Shown piece by piece: positions 16,742-26,698 of a DNA stretch of 32,067 bases. A model generated the notes under the pieces. The model searched no databases. It had not been told where the DNA came from and was given only the letters and a program-made list of their open reading frames with translations. Numbering within the stretch: position 1 is the first letter of the stretch; each line of letters starts with the position of its first letter. The stretch covers positions 1 to 32,067 of the forward strand of contig JAAHHN010000063.1 in assembly GCA_010672165.1 (NCBI GenBank), given 5' to 3'. The position numbers were made by a program, and so were the translations under genes. This DNA comes from Spirulina sp. SIO3F2. GTDB lineage: Bacteria; Cyanobacteriota; Cyanobacteriia; Cyanobacteriales; Spirulinaceae.

Positions 16742-19081
16742 TTAACATTGAGGAAATAGTTCATTGAATCCTTCTTCAAAAAAGCCATTTGGCCAAGACT
16801 TGAGCAATTCTCCTCTAGCATTAAGTTCCATTTCGCTAACTATACTTTCGCTAGTATTAGCATCTTGCTGAATGTAAAGTACACAAATATCTTTGGTCTT
16901 AACTGGCAGCCTTCCCTGCTCAAGATCTCCATCATATGTTTCTCTCATTCTTCGCATGATTCTTAATAATAAATGTTCACTATGTGTTTCTATTATGAAA
17001 GTATTATTGGATTCTCCTAATGCTGACTCAATAAATAAATCTCCCAACTCAGTCTGTAGAGCTGGATGTAAATGCAATTCTGGTTGTTCAATAAGAATCA
17101 CACTGTTCATTGACACAACACTTTGTGTGATTACGGGTAAAACCTGACTTACACCAAAACCAACATCTAATAAACTCACACTGATTCCATCACGAACTAG
17201 CCGTACTGTATTAACACCTTCCATAGACAATTCGGGATCACTTGATGTTAGACTCACAGTCTTTATTTCATAGTCAATATTGAAGGATTTGAGTTTCTTG
17301 TTCACCCGATCTAGTAAATTTTCTTTGTTTTTAGAGATGAGATTCATCATGAGCTTTCCTGATTTTCCTACCTGAGCACCAGAATATTCTTTTGAGATAT
17401 ACAAGCGTTCTGGATAATCTCTTAATGGTCCAATATATGTTAATTCCTTGATCGCTCCAGAAAAAATCTCGTAAAGAGACTCGGTAATCTTTTTAAGGAA
17501 TTCATAGATCTCAATACCTCTATAAAGATCTTCTAATAGGTCGTTTTTCTTGCTCGGCTTATTATAAGGTAAAGAGATATATCGCCTTGGCAAGAAATGA
17601 TTGATTTCGATAGAATCTGAATTTTGGTAATGCTCTACAAGAGAGTTGAGTATACTTTTTAAGTCTGTTTTTCCAGAAAATGACTTTGCTAAGCTACATA
17701 ATTTTTCCAAAAATTCTATTTCCAAATCAATGAATTCCTGGATGCTCTCTTTGCTTTTCCTTTCTTTTTCTTTTGCTCTTTTTATTTCAATGTTTTTCGC
17801 TTCTTTCTTTTTTTCTAATTCTTTTATTTCACGATCCAAACTTATTCTTTCCTTTTTTCTGTCTTCAATAATCTGCTTCTGCTCTTTATTGAGAGTATAT
17901 TTCTCTTGGAGAATTTTGAGTATTTCATCTCTCTCCAACTCCAACTCCAACCTTTTGGCTATGTGCTGTTCTTTCAACTTTTTCTCTTTCTCTAATTCTT
18001 TTATTTCTTCGGCAATACTTTTGTGTTCATTTTCTTTGCTTTCGATGAAAATTTCATGCTCTTTTTGAAGAGAATACTTCTTGCTGAGGCTTTTGATTAT
18101 TTTGTTTTTCTCTAAGCCTAGTCTTTTGATTTTTTCGCTTTTTTCTTTACTTGATTTACTTTGATTAAGAGCCTTCTCTTTTTTGGATTTCAGTTCTTCT
18201 ATTAGATCGATTTTTTTAAATATCTCTGCCTTGACTTGCTTGACAATATCTTTTTTTGACTCTATTTTTTCTGCCAACTCAAACTCTTCATTTTCTTTCG
18301 GCTTATCTTTTACTTCTGAACTTTCTAAGAGTTCTTGATTTTTTAATTTCAGATTTTCTGTTAACTCTAAAACATCATCTCCATATTCAACATATTCTTC
18401 CTCTTCCAATATTCTGAGTTTAGATTGTTTGTTCTTCTCACTTATAAACCTCTCTAGTTCTTGATCTAGATTTTGATTGAATCTCCTAAGGATAATGTAC
18501 TCATTTTCCTCAAATATTTTTTTCCATAGAGGATGATTCGAATTCAGTTCAGAAACCCAGAGCTTTTTGTCCAAATCACTTCTCTTGGTGTATGTTGTTA
18601 GACTTTCCTCGCTCTCTCCACAAAACATTTTTATGGATTCTATCGTTATATCTTGGGAGCCATTGAAATTGATTCGTATATGTAAAGAGATTGGGATTTT
18701 CTCACTAACTGAATTTTTTCCTCTTGTATTTGTAAGCTCTCTTAAAAAGAGACCGACTTTTTTTTCGTCAAGATACGATATATCAATACCAAATTCCAGA
18801 ACAAATTCAAGTACTCTATCTTTCTGATGCTTGTGAATTAACTCAGAGTAACTACCCAGATCAATTAATGAACCTTTTGGGAGTAATGCGGTAGTACCCG
18901 CTTTCGACTCATCTACTGTTTGCTTGAGCAATACTAGAGATTGTAATATAGAGCTTTTCCCAGAAGAGTTTTTTCCATAGAGCAAAGTAATTGGTTTGAT
19001 TGGAATAGTTGCCAATCCACCAAATGCCTTGAAGTTGCTAATTTTGTATCGTTGTAAACGATTTGGCTTTTGATTATGCAT
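16742..19081 (-). CDS. AAA/ABC-type ATPase with long coiled coil and C-terminal DUF3696
   Basis: A 779-residue SMC/OLD-like ATPase. The N-terminus has FKAFGGLATIPIKPITLLYG and Walker A GKNSSGKS (36-43). A highly charged Lys/Glu coiled coil spans about 225-465. The C-terminal half has the IGPLRDYPER segment, SLLDVGFGVSQVLPVI (signature-like), Walker B VILIEQPELHLHP (661-673) and the ETHSEHLLLR motif (about 700). The end, ELNARGELLKSWPNGFFEEGF, is DUF3696. Such ATPases are common in defence systems with a separate effector, such as Septu PtuA with its nuclease. Here the next gene (310 residues) would fill that role. It starts 33 bases after the cmr6-cmr1 fusion ends, so it is probably in the cmr operon. 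It is A+T-rich and free of HIP1, which suggests recent gain. Confidence 0.87.
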   Translation of the reverse strand: MHNQKPNRLQRYKISNFKAFGGLATIPIKPITLLYGKNSSGKSSILQSLVLLKQTVDESKAGTTALLPKGSLIDLGSYSELIHKHQKDRVLEFVLEFGIDISYLDEKKVGLFLRELTNTRGKNSVSEKIPISLHIRINFNGSQDITIESIKMFCGESEESLTTYTKRSDLDKKLWVSELNSNHPLWKKIFEENEYIILRRFNQNLDQELERFISEKNKQSKLRILEEEEYVEYGDDVLELTENLKLKNQELLESSEVKDKPKENEEFELAEKIESKKDIVKQVKAEIFKKIDLIEELKSKKEKALNQSKSSKEKSEKIKRLGLEKNKIIKSLSKKYSLQKEHEIFIESKENEHKSIAEEIKELEKEKKLKEQHIAKRLELELERDEILKILQEKYTLNKEQKQIIEDRKKERISLDREIKELEKKKEAKNIEIKRAKEKERKSKESIQEFIDLEIEFLEKLCSLAKSFSGKTDLKSILNSLVEHYQNSDSIEINHFLPRRYISLPYNKPSKKNDLLEDLYRGIEIYEFLKKITESLYEIFSGAIKELTYIGPLRDYPERLYISKEYSGAQVGKSGKLMMNLISKNKENLLDRVNKKLKSFNIDYEIKTVSLTSSDPELSMEGVNTVRLVRDGISVSLLDVGFGVSQVLPVITQSVVSMNSVILIEQPELHLHPALQTELGDLFIESALGESNNTFIIETHSEHLLLRIMRRMRETYDGDLEQGRLPVKTKDICVLYIQQDANTSESIVSEMELNARGELLKSWPNGFFEEGFNELFPQC

Positions 19082-19114
19082 TTTGTCTACAATCGTTGAT
19101 TAGATCTTATTTAA

Positions 19115-21049
19115 TTAGTCCTTTGGGACAGGCAGCGGAAACAACTTCTTAAACTCATCAGCATTATTCTTCAACACCTGCAAATACCGCAACCGAATAT
19201 TCCGCTCCGTTAGCTTCTTCGCCCCAAACACCGTCACAATCTGAAAATCCCCCATATCTGCAACCCAAATCGGGGAAGGCTTAACGCCCTTTTGAACCTG
19301 CCCACATAAATCGCCCACATATTCCCCATTTACCTTTAACCCCTCACTGTGCAACTGCGCCAGCGCATAAGGCTTACCATTATCTGACTCCCCACTCACC
19401 GCAAAGATATAACAATTTTGGTCGATCGCCTCCTGCCAATCCCCCGCCGTCACATCCGGCAGGCCCCGAAGCTGACACGTTTCACCCGACAACGCCGCTA
19501 GATGCCGATAAAACCCCCGTAAGCATCGCTGAAACACAGGTACAAACGCGCTGGGGTCTTCAGGTAGCTCCGAGAAATCATGCTGACCTTCACCCTCAAA
19601 ATATTGGAAGGTTGAACCCCGCCACCAGGGGGCTCGCTCTCGGTTTTTGCGCGAATAACAGGGCCGTCGTGCTCCTTGTCCAATCCCTCCCAAGTTAAAC
19701 ATCAACCAGGTGAGAGTGGTGCAAAGCTGTTCCACATCTTTTGCACTACTCTTGGGTGTTTCGGTCGAGAGCGCCAGGGTTAATGTCCCTTCCTGCTCAC
19801 CGCATTTATCCCGCTGACCATCACGGGTGGGTCGGGGTTCCTTTTGAGTAACCTTGCCATCGAGCATATTTACCCGCACATAACCATAGGCTTCAAAAAG
19901 CGGTTGAATTCCCCCAAAGAGTCTAGCTTCCAAAGTCTGGACTTGCTCCCCTTCTAGAACCCCCAATGCAAACGCCCGGAACCAATACCGCAGCATTGAC
20001 TTAAACGCCGTGGGGCGAACTTCTGCCTGAGGCTGCCCGCGCATCTGCCATTCCTTGCGTCGCTCATTCCAATTCCACTGGGTAAACCGTTGATGCCCGT
20101 GAATAAGCTGACCCTCTAGTGACCAATTAATTCGCAAGAATGTTTGCAAGTCAGCACGATCACCTAACCTCAGCAACTGTCCATATCCTGTATTAACTTG
20201 TGCACCAATACCTGACTTAAGACCATCAATTAGCCATTGCTTAACCTTTTTTAGAATTTCTTCTATCTCTTGTACTGGGCAGGTACTACTCGGACATAAT
20301 CCTATTAGAAACCCAGGTTCCTGTAGTGATAAAAACGGATTCGGGTTAGGTCCATAAGTAGGCTGGTTCTTCTCCCAGCCCCAAATATTATTTGCCATAT
20401 CCATTGTTAACCCCCCCGCATTGCTCGGCACAGGATAGGCATCTAGAAATGTGACCTTGCCCATGTGGTCATTCTTTCCTTCAGGTTCAAGATGCCCAAA
20501 GTACGGAGCGATCGCCAGCTCCGCATCTTTCCAGTCCCACTGCGGATTTTTCGCCAATGCTTCCCGCAACGCCTGTGTCCGCGCTACTCCCCGCAATGTG
20601 GACGAGGGAATATAAGGCATTCCCAGTGAGTCAAATGCAGGGAGTAGAATACTTTCTGGCCCGCGATGGCCACCCACTCGAATCCGCCAAGGGCAAATAA
20701 CTTGGAACGTATTCCCTTTGCCAGCAATCAGTTCCGTGCGTTTAGTGAGGGTGCTGAGGCGATCGCGGTAATTTGCGCCCTCCGTAGCCATCTGCAAAAT
20801 TTGCACCTTGGTGCCATCTTTATACTTATCTCGCTCCGGCTCCCGCATCCAGCGCAGATATTCCACAAAACTGGCGGTAGGGTTGGGCTCTGGTTCGTTA
20901 TCCGGGTTGAGCCAGGGGGAAGGCGGCGGGTTGCCACTGTTGTTGCTCTGGCGATCGCCCCCTTTTTTGCTGGGCTTTTTCCCCGCCTTGCCAGAGGGTT
21001 TGGGTTTCTTATTCAGTTTCGGAGCACGTCGCCAGACAGGGTTATTCAT
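19115..21049 (-). CDS. Cmr6-Cmr1 fusion protein (type III-B RAMP subunits)
   Basis: This 644-residue protein joins two Cmr subunits. After a basic, Pro/Gly/Ser-rich tail (1-60), residues of about 100-300 look like Cmr6: LPAFDSLGMPYIPSSTLRGVAR (the RAMP insertion motif), a conserved HMGKVTFLDAYP, then GIGAQVNTGYGQLL, the glycine-rich loop. Residues of about 305-644 look like Cmr1: EVRPTAFKSMLRYWFRA (343-359), EARLFGG (374-380), and LGGIGQGARRPC, the second glycine-rich loop. No separate cmr1 or cmr6 exists in the island, so the fusion should supply the target-3' end subunits of the complex. It begins 42 bases after cmr5 ends. Similar large RAMP proteins occur in other cyanobacterial III-B variants, I believe. 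Confidence 0.85.
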   Translation of the reverse strand: MNNPVWRRAPKLNKKPKPSGKAGKKPSKKGGDRQSNNSGNPPPSPWLNPDNEPEPNPTASFVEYLRWMREPERDKYKDGTKVQILQMATEGANYRDRLSTLTKRTELIAGKGNTFQVICPWRIRVGGHRGPESILLPAFDSLGMPYIPSSTLRGVARTQALREALAKNPQWDWKDAELAIAPYFGHLEPEGKNDHMGKVTFLDAYPVPSNAGGLTMDMANNIWGWEKNQPTYGPNPNPFLSLQEPGFLIGLCPSSTCPVQEIEEILKKVKQWLIDGLKSGIGAQVNTGYGQLLRLGDRADLQTFLRINWSLEGQLIHGHQRFTQWNWNERRKEWQMRGQPQAEVRPTAFKSMLRYWFRAFALGVLEGEQVQTLEARLFGGIQPLFEAYGYVRVNMLDGKVTQKEPRPTRDGQRDKCGEQEGTLTLALSTETPKSSAKDVEQLCTTLTWLMFNLGGIGQGARRPCYSRKNRERAPWWRGSTFQYFEGEGQHDFSELPEDPSAFVPVFQRCLRGFYRHLAALSGETCQLRGLPDVTAGDWQEAIDQNCYIFAVSGESDNGKPYALAQLHSEGLKVNGEYVGDLCGQVQKGVKPSPIWVADMGDFQIVTVFGAKKLTERNIRLRYLQVLKNNADEFKKLFPLPVPKD

Positions 21050-21091
21050 AATTTCAACGGTGGGGCAATAACGAGTAGTACAGAAGCTAAA

Positions 21092-21520
21092 TCAAATAGG
21101 CTTTGAGGTTTCTTGTGGGTCTGGAGCTTGTGCCCCTTCCAAATCGGCATAAACAGCATTAGCCCAAAACGCAAATTCATTCGCCAGCTCAATGGCTAAA
21201 CCGGTTAAGCCTAAATATTGATCAGCGGGCAAACCCACGAGATAGTTCAGATCCAGCTTTTGGTCTTTCTCCATACCCAAGAGTTTTTTAAGCTTCTTGA
21301 AAAAGATCTCCACTACTTCTTGGCGACCTTCTTGGCTTTTGAGCACTTTTTCTTCCGCCTTCAGGCGCATTAACCCCCAGGTTGAAATATAGGTATAAAG
21401 CTCCTGGGCTTGATTTTTTTGATCTTTGCGTCGCGCTTTTTTGCCCTTATGATCATCGCTGAGTTTTTGCAGAGCTTTAAAGGCATATTTATTGAGAGTT
21501 CTAGGGTCGAAGGAAGGCAT
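21092..21520 (-). CDS. cmr5: Cmr5, small subunit of the type III-B complex
   Basis: A 142-residue, mostly helical protein with the Cmr5 pattern: an N-terminal LNKYAFKALQKL helix, LYTYISTWGLMRLKAE in the middle, and LTGLAIELANEFAFWANAV near the end. Cmr5 (Cas11-like) lines the complex and contacts the crRNA-target duplex. It lies between cmr4 and the cmr6-cmr1 fusion. A repeat of roughly 60 bases separates it from cmr4, the largest gap among the cmr genes. Confidence 0.85.
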   Translation of the reverse strand: MPSFDPRTLNKYAFKALQKLSDDHKGKKARRKDQKNQAQELYTYISTWGLMRLKAEEKVLKSQEGRQEVVEIFFKKLKKLLGMEKDQKLDLNYLVGLPADQYLGLTGLAIELANEFAFWANAVYADLEGAQAPDPQETSKPI

Positions 21521-21639
21521 TTTATTGAGGGTTTTATCAGTGAGGGTTTTCTGTTGAAACCCCCTTAATAAGGGGGTCGGCGTAGCCGGGGGGATCTCGC
21601 TTACGCCGTAATTAGAGCATTGCTTTCATAGGCACAAGC
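21521..21639. repeat. Dispersed palindromic element between cmr4 and cmr5
   Basis: ACCCCCTT (21559-21566) and AAGGGGGT (21570-21577) form an 8-bp hairpin, followed by CGGCGTAGCCGGGGGGATCTCG. The same two-part element occurs before rsmB (about 6405-6541). It sits inside the cmr operon and may tune the cmr4/cmr5 ratio. Confidence 0.65.
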
Positions 21640-22449
21640 CTAAGTGAAACTCTGGACAAAACCACGACCCAAGCTCTCTTGACCCCCAATTTGCAAAATG
21701 TCTTGTTTTTGTAACAGTTCAGTGAATTCCGTTAAGGGTTCAGGTTCACCTGCTTTAGCGGGAGCCGCCGTTAACCCCCAGGGGAAATACATCAACGTAT
21801 CCGGTGGGATCGCCTCTTCATAACGGAAACCACCATCAACGGTCTTGCTAGAGTCGAGTTTGATCTTCACCTGTCGCCAGAGCCCCATCTGAACGACTGT
21901 GGCACAATGCTGATCGGGTAGTACCAGAACCCGTTGAATGGTTCGAGCTTCAGGACTTTTTGGCAAAGCCTTCTGCCAGTTCTCCCAAGCGATCAACTCA
22001 TCACTTTTGAAGATGGCATCTTTGAGATAAACCTGAGTGTCTTTATCTTTAAAACTGCATTGATATTCTTGGATATCCAAAGTGTTGCCCGTTAGGCGGG
22101 CATAACGGTTGAGTAGCAGCGGACAACTAATCCAAATCACACCATGACTTAGGGAAGGAATCGGGAGCCACAGGATTGAACCATCGCCAATCCAGATATT
22201 GCCTTGGGTTAAGTTTTCGCTGCCATCAGAAAGCTTACCCTTTTCCAGTTCATTCCCAAAAAGGCGATCGCGCTTTTGTTTCTGGGCTTCACCCAAACTC
22301 GCTCGCAGCCGTCCCCGAATGGTACTGGAGGGAATATAGGGGAAATTTGTGTGGGATTCACGGGCAATACCCAGCAAATTACCTTCTTGGGTAGTGCCGC
22401 CAGTGTGGAGCGGCGCGATGAGATACAGATGTTGCAAATAAATGTTCAT
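21640..22449 (-). CDS. cmr4: Cmr4 (Cas7-type backbone) with the slicer aspartate apparently missing
   Basis: A 269-residue RAMP protein: YLQHLYLIAPLHTGG at the N-terminus, then GIARESHTNFPYIPSSTIRGRLR, the canonical Cmr4 thumb region and helix. It polymerises along the crRNA and, in active systems, cleaves target RNA every six bases with one aspartate (Asp26 in Pyrococcus furiosus, in VVDQPIQREKHTGFP). Aligning the shared I-x-RE-x-HT-x-FP places Leu25 of GNLLGIARE where that aspartate should be. No Asp lies within residues 1-45. Target RNA slicing is therefore likely lost. It is 44 bases downstream of cmr3. Confidence 0.88.
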   Translation of the reverse strand: MNIYLQHLYLIAPLHTGGTTQEGNLLGIARESHTNFPYIPSSTIRGRLRASLGEAQKQKRDRLFGNELEKGKLSDGSENLTQGNIWIGDGSILWLPIPSLSHGVIWISCPLLLNRYARLTGNTLDIQEYQCSFKDKDTQVYLKDAIFKSDELIAWENWQKALPKSPEARTIQRVLVLPDQHCATVVQMGLWRQVKIKLDSSKTVDGGFRYEEAIPPDTLMYFPWGLTAAPAKAGEPEPLTEFTELLQKQDILQIGGQESLGRGFVQSFT

Positions 22450-22493
22450 GACAATGGATAACGTAATTGTGGACGCTCAATTCAAGACAATGT

Positions 22494-23687
<1,194 letters not shown>

Positions 23688-23710
23688 TCAGGGTTGTCGA
23701 AGACCGACGG

Positions 23711-26698
23711 TTAAGCGGCGGCGGACTGAGGGGTTGGTGGGGTGTTTGGATTGCTTTCAGCTTTTGGCAAGGCAATCTTACGCTTGCGTTTAACAAAGGC
23801 AGCAAGTTTGAGCCAGTTTTGAAGGGCAAAATCAGGATCTGCATTGGTACACCACATCTGGCCCATCCAATTCGTCAACTGAGTTTGAAAGGCACGGGCG
23901 GTTAATTCATCCAGTTGGTTAAGTTGTTCCCGGCGATCGCAGAACCCATTCACCCAGAATGTGATCGCGGCTTCCTTGGGAATGGAATGCTGCTCTAAGA
24001 CCTGAGCCGCTTGCTCGAAGAGGGAGGGGTCAAGGTCGTAGTCATCGACAAGGTGACGCCAAATCTCGAAGGCCGCAAACTTGCAGGTGGCTTTGAGGAT
24101 ATTACCGCTGCCGTAGATCACCCGGACTTGTACCGCATCTTTGCGATGGGTTCGCTCTGAGAGTTCCCCCTGTTTAAGACCAAAATACTGATGCTTTTTG
24201 GCTTCCTCTTCAGCCTCCCAGAGGTTTTCGAGGGCGATCGCCAAAGGAACAGAATGATGAGCGAGCACTAAACCAAAGCTGATGCTAGCCTGTTGACCCA
24301 TCGTAAAGAGAGGTCGCTGCGGTAAGTGCTGCGGACGTTTGCCTTTGTTTTCATCCCAACGCCAGTAATCTCCCTGATTATCAAACTTACCCTTGGGGTC
24401 TTGATCCCCCCGGCAGCATTGCCGCACATCCCAGAGCCAAGCGTCCCATTCCCAGAGGTTGGTGTAAGCCAGCACATCATCACCGCCACCATAGATCAGC
24501 CGTCCGGCGTAGCGTTCTTCAGTGAGGTAGGGTAGCAATTGGTTAGAAAAGTCAAGCAGGGCACGGGAGAGGGCGCTGTGGGTGGAGGGGCCCATCCGTT
24601 TTTGAACGTTGCCCAAGGCTTGTAATGCGGCGGCGATCGCCCCATCCAAACCCTCTGCGGCATTTTGAGCCAGGTATTCGCTATAGGGCTGCATCTTCTT
24701 GCCCTTGAGCCATTCGTTCATACCGTCCCCATCCCCGGCGGCGATCGCGTACCAGTCCGTGGGGTTGTTGTTGGGATAGCGGGTATCGATCTCACCTTGA
24801 AGACTATTGAGAATCGACCGCTTTGCAGTTAGCTCTGTAGCAGTTGGCTCTTTCTTACGAAGCTCCTGCAATTCTTTTTGTACCTGCAATTCTTTTTGTA
24901 TCTCATCATCAGGCACATCTTCAGTCAGCCAACCTGCATTGAGTAATCGAGGATGATAGTGCTGGGGTCGATTATCGGCCCAAGGGACGCCCCATTTATT
25001 CGGCATATCTTCAATTACGCCCTCTGCCCAATGGAATTGCTGGTAGAGGTCTTCACAGGTCTGCTGGAAGTGCTGATTATGGGCAGCGTATTCGTCAGGA
25101 TGATTGTCTTTGTGATATTTCAGGTAGCCCGCTGCTCCAGATGTAAGATCAGGGTAAGCGGCTGTAATCTTAATGGACTGGAGTTGCAAGACTGCTTTTA
25201 AGGTTTGTTCGCGGCTCAAGGTGCGTTTAACGGTTTCTGTCGCATTCAGCTCTTCAGAACCATCAAAGCGACCTGCTTTGCGCTGCCATTTTTGGCGTGT
25301 TTCCCCTTCTGTGACCCAGTTACTGAGTTCTTCGGAGTTGATTTTCTTCTGTTTGCAAGCATCGGGGAAAACAACAGGGCCAAGCCCGGAAATTGTAGAG
25401 CGGGGGCCAAAGGCAGTGGGCAGAGACCAGTTGCGGGCGTTTTTGACGGAGGTGAGGGAGAGGCGGAGTTGGTCAAAGATGCCAGCCCACCAGGAACCAA
25501 CATTAACCGTTGTACCCACCTCTCCTGCCACAGCTTCGATAAATTGCTGCTCAGCTCCTGCTGGGGGGAACATCGCTCGATCCTTTGAAAGACTGAAGGC
25601 TGTATTCTGCGCATTTGCCCAAACCTCATCAATTTTGCTCTGCCCTTGTATTTGTAGGGCTTCACCCGTTGCACCGATGGGAACTGCTGACCAATAGGTT
25701 TGCCATTGGGCTTTGAGCCAGCCTTCCCAGGTGCTATCAGACTGCTGGAGGTCTGGCATCCAGTTAGAGGTCTTGAGTTCTTTAAAGACCTCACGCGAAA
25801 GCAGGAGCCATTCTTCTTTGAGCGTGCCCACAGCGCATTGGGCTGCTTTTTCGACACGCCCTTGAGGCAGCACCAAGACCAACACATTGGGGAAGCCTGC
25901 GGTGAGGAGGCGACGGGCTTGGCGAGAGTTGGTGTTTTCAGGGAGCCATTCGGTAAAGTCGGCTGATGCGGCATATTGTTGCTGCAACCAATGGTCAATC
26001 AGCGGCTGGCTATAGAGGCTTGGGTAGAGCAAGGTGTCTGGCCCATATTTTTTAGCCAGCTTCCAAGCGACTTTGGCGGAGAGGTAATGCAAAATCCATG
26101 ACCCGGCCCAGAAGTCGCGCATTTTGCGGCTGGCTTTGATGACCTCCTGGACGGGGCTAAATGTTACGGAAAGGAGGTAGGGGCGATCGCTTTCTTCTTC
26201 TCCATATCCAGCCAGTGCGCCACTCAGGGCAGCGGTGATGCTGGTATGGCTCCAGATGGAGGCATCCGGTAGGCGATTGTCCGCAGGGAGCAGGTGAAAC
26301 TGATGGCCCCATTCCTGTTCAACTTTGTTGGGGAGGCAGCGCCAGAGCCACCAAAAGACTTTTTGAAGGTCTTCCTCTTCATTGCGGATCTGCTCGGGGA
26401 TAAAGGTGTCGCCTTGGGTTTGGGGGTGCTGAAACTGGAGCTTGGGGATTTTTGCACCGGAGAGCAGATGGGTAATATCGAGTCCGTCTTCTCCATCAAT
26501 GGTGTTGGGCAGATAGCTCAGAGCGGCGCGATCGCTAGCTGCGGCAATATGGGGGGCTTGTTGAATGGCAGGGGTGGGTTGCCAGTCGTGCATACAGGCA
26601 AGCTGTTGACAAAGGTTGTTGGGGGGCGAGAACAGCGCTTGAAGGACAGGGTTTTGCAGCAAACCCCAGATTTTGGCTTGCCAGTACTTGTGGGACAT
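23711..26698 (-). CDS. cmr2: Cmr2/Cas10: cyclase palm intact, HD nuclease motif degenerate
   Basis: A 995-residue type III-B Cas10, first gene of the train. The N-terminus reads YWQAKIWGLLQNPVLQAL; related proteins have LLHDP here, so the HD pair is Gln15-Asn16 and DNA cleavage is probably lost. Next come SVTFSPVQEVIKASRKMRDFWAGSW (typical Cmr2 D1/D2) and a first palm with AIAAGDGDGMNEW (Asp656, Asp658). The second palm has GGGDDVLA (737-741), the active site that makes cyclic oligoadenylates from ATP. The helical C-terminal D4 domain ends in a basic and Pro/Ala-rich tail. An insert rich in Gln/Glu/Lys (VQKELQELRKKE, about 615-630) looks like a short coiled coil. cOA synthesis should be retained and used to activate the CARF-KAP protein. 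Confidence 0.93.
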   Translation of the reverse strand: MSHKYWQAKIWGLLQNPVLQALFSPPNNLCQQLACMHDWQPTPAIQQAPHIAAASDRAALSYLPNTIDGEDGLDITHLLSGAKIPKLQFQHPQTQGDTFIPEQIRNEEEDLQKVFWWLWRCLPNKVEQEWGHQFHLLPADNRLPDASIWSHTSITAALSGALAGYGEEESDRPYLLSVTFSPVQEVIKASRKMRDFWAGSWILHYLSAKVAWKLAKKYGPDTLLYPSLYSQPLIDHWLQQQYAASADFTEWLPENTNSRQARRLLTAGFPNVLVLVLPQGRVEKAAQCAVGTLKEEWLLLSREVFKELKTSNWMPDLQQSDSTWEGWLKAQWQTYWSAVPIGATGEALQIQGQSKIDEVWANAQNTAFSLSKDRAMFPPAGAEQQFIEAVAGEVGTTVNVGSWWAGIFDQLRLSLTSVKNARNWSLPTAFGPRSTISGLGPVVFPDACKQKKINSEELSNWVTEGETRQKWQRKAGRFDGSEELNATETVKRTLSREQTLKAVLQLQSIKITAAYPDLTSGAAGYLKYHKDNHPDEYAAHNQHFQQTCEDLYQQFHWAEGVIEDMPNKWGVPWADNRPQHYHPRLLNAGWLTEDVPDDEIQKELQVQKELQELRKKEPTATELTAKRSILNSLQGEIDTRYPNNNPTDWYAIAAGDGDGMNEWLKGKKMQPYSEYLAQNAAEGLDGAIAAALQALGNVQKRMGPSTHSALSRALLDFSNQLLPYLTEERYAGRLIYGGGDDVLAYTNLWEWDAWLWDVRQCCRGDQDPKGKFDNQGDYWRWDENKGKRPQHLPQRPLFTMGQQASISFGLVLAHHSVPLAIALENLWEAEEEAKKHQYFGLKQGELSERTHRKDAVQVRVIYGSGNILKATCKFAAFEIWRHLVDDYDLDPSLFEQAAQVLEQHSIPKEAAITFWVNGFCDRREQLNQLDELTARAFQTQLTNWMGQMWCTNADPDFALQNWLKLAAFVKRKRKIALPKAESNPNTPPTPQSAAA

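Noticed and set aside
25173-25998. Several long frames inside cmr2 on both strands
   Set aside because: They are shadows of the Cas10 frame, which has clear conserved motifs throughout.
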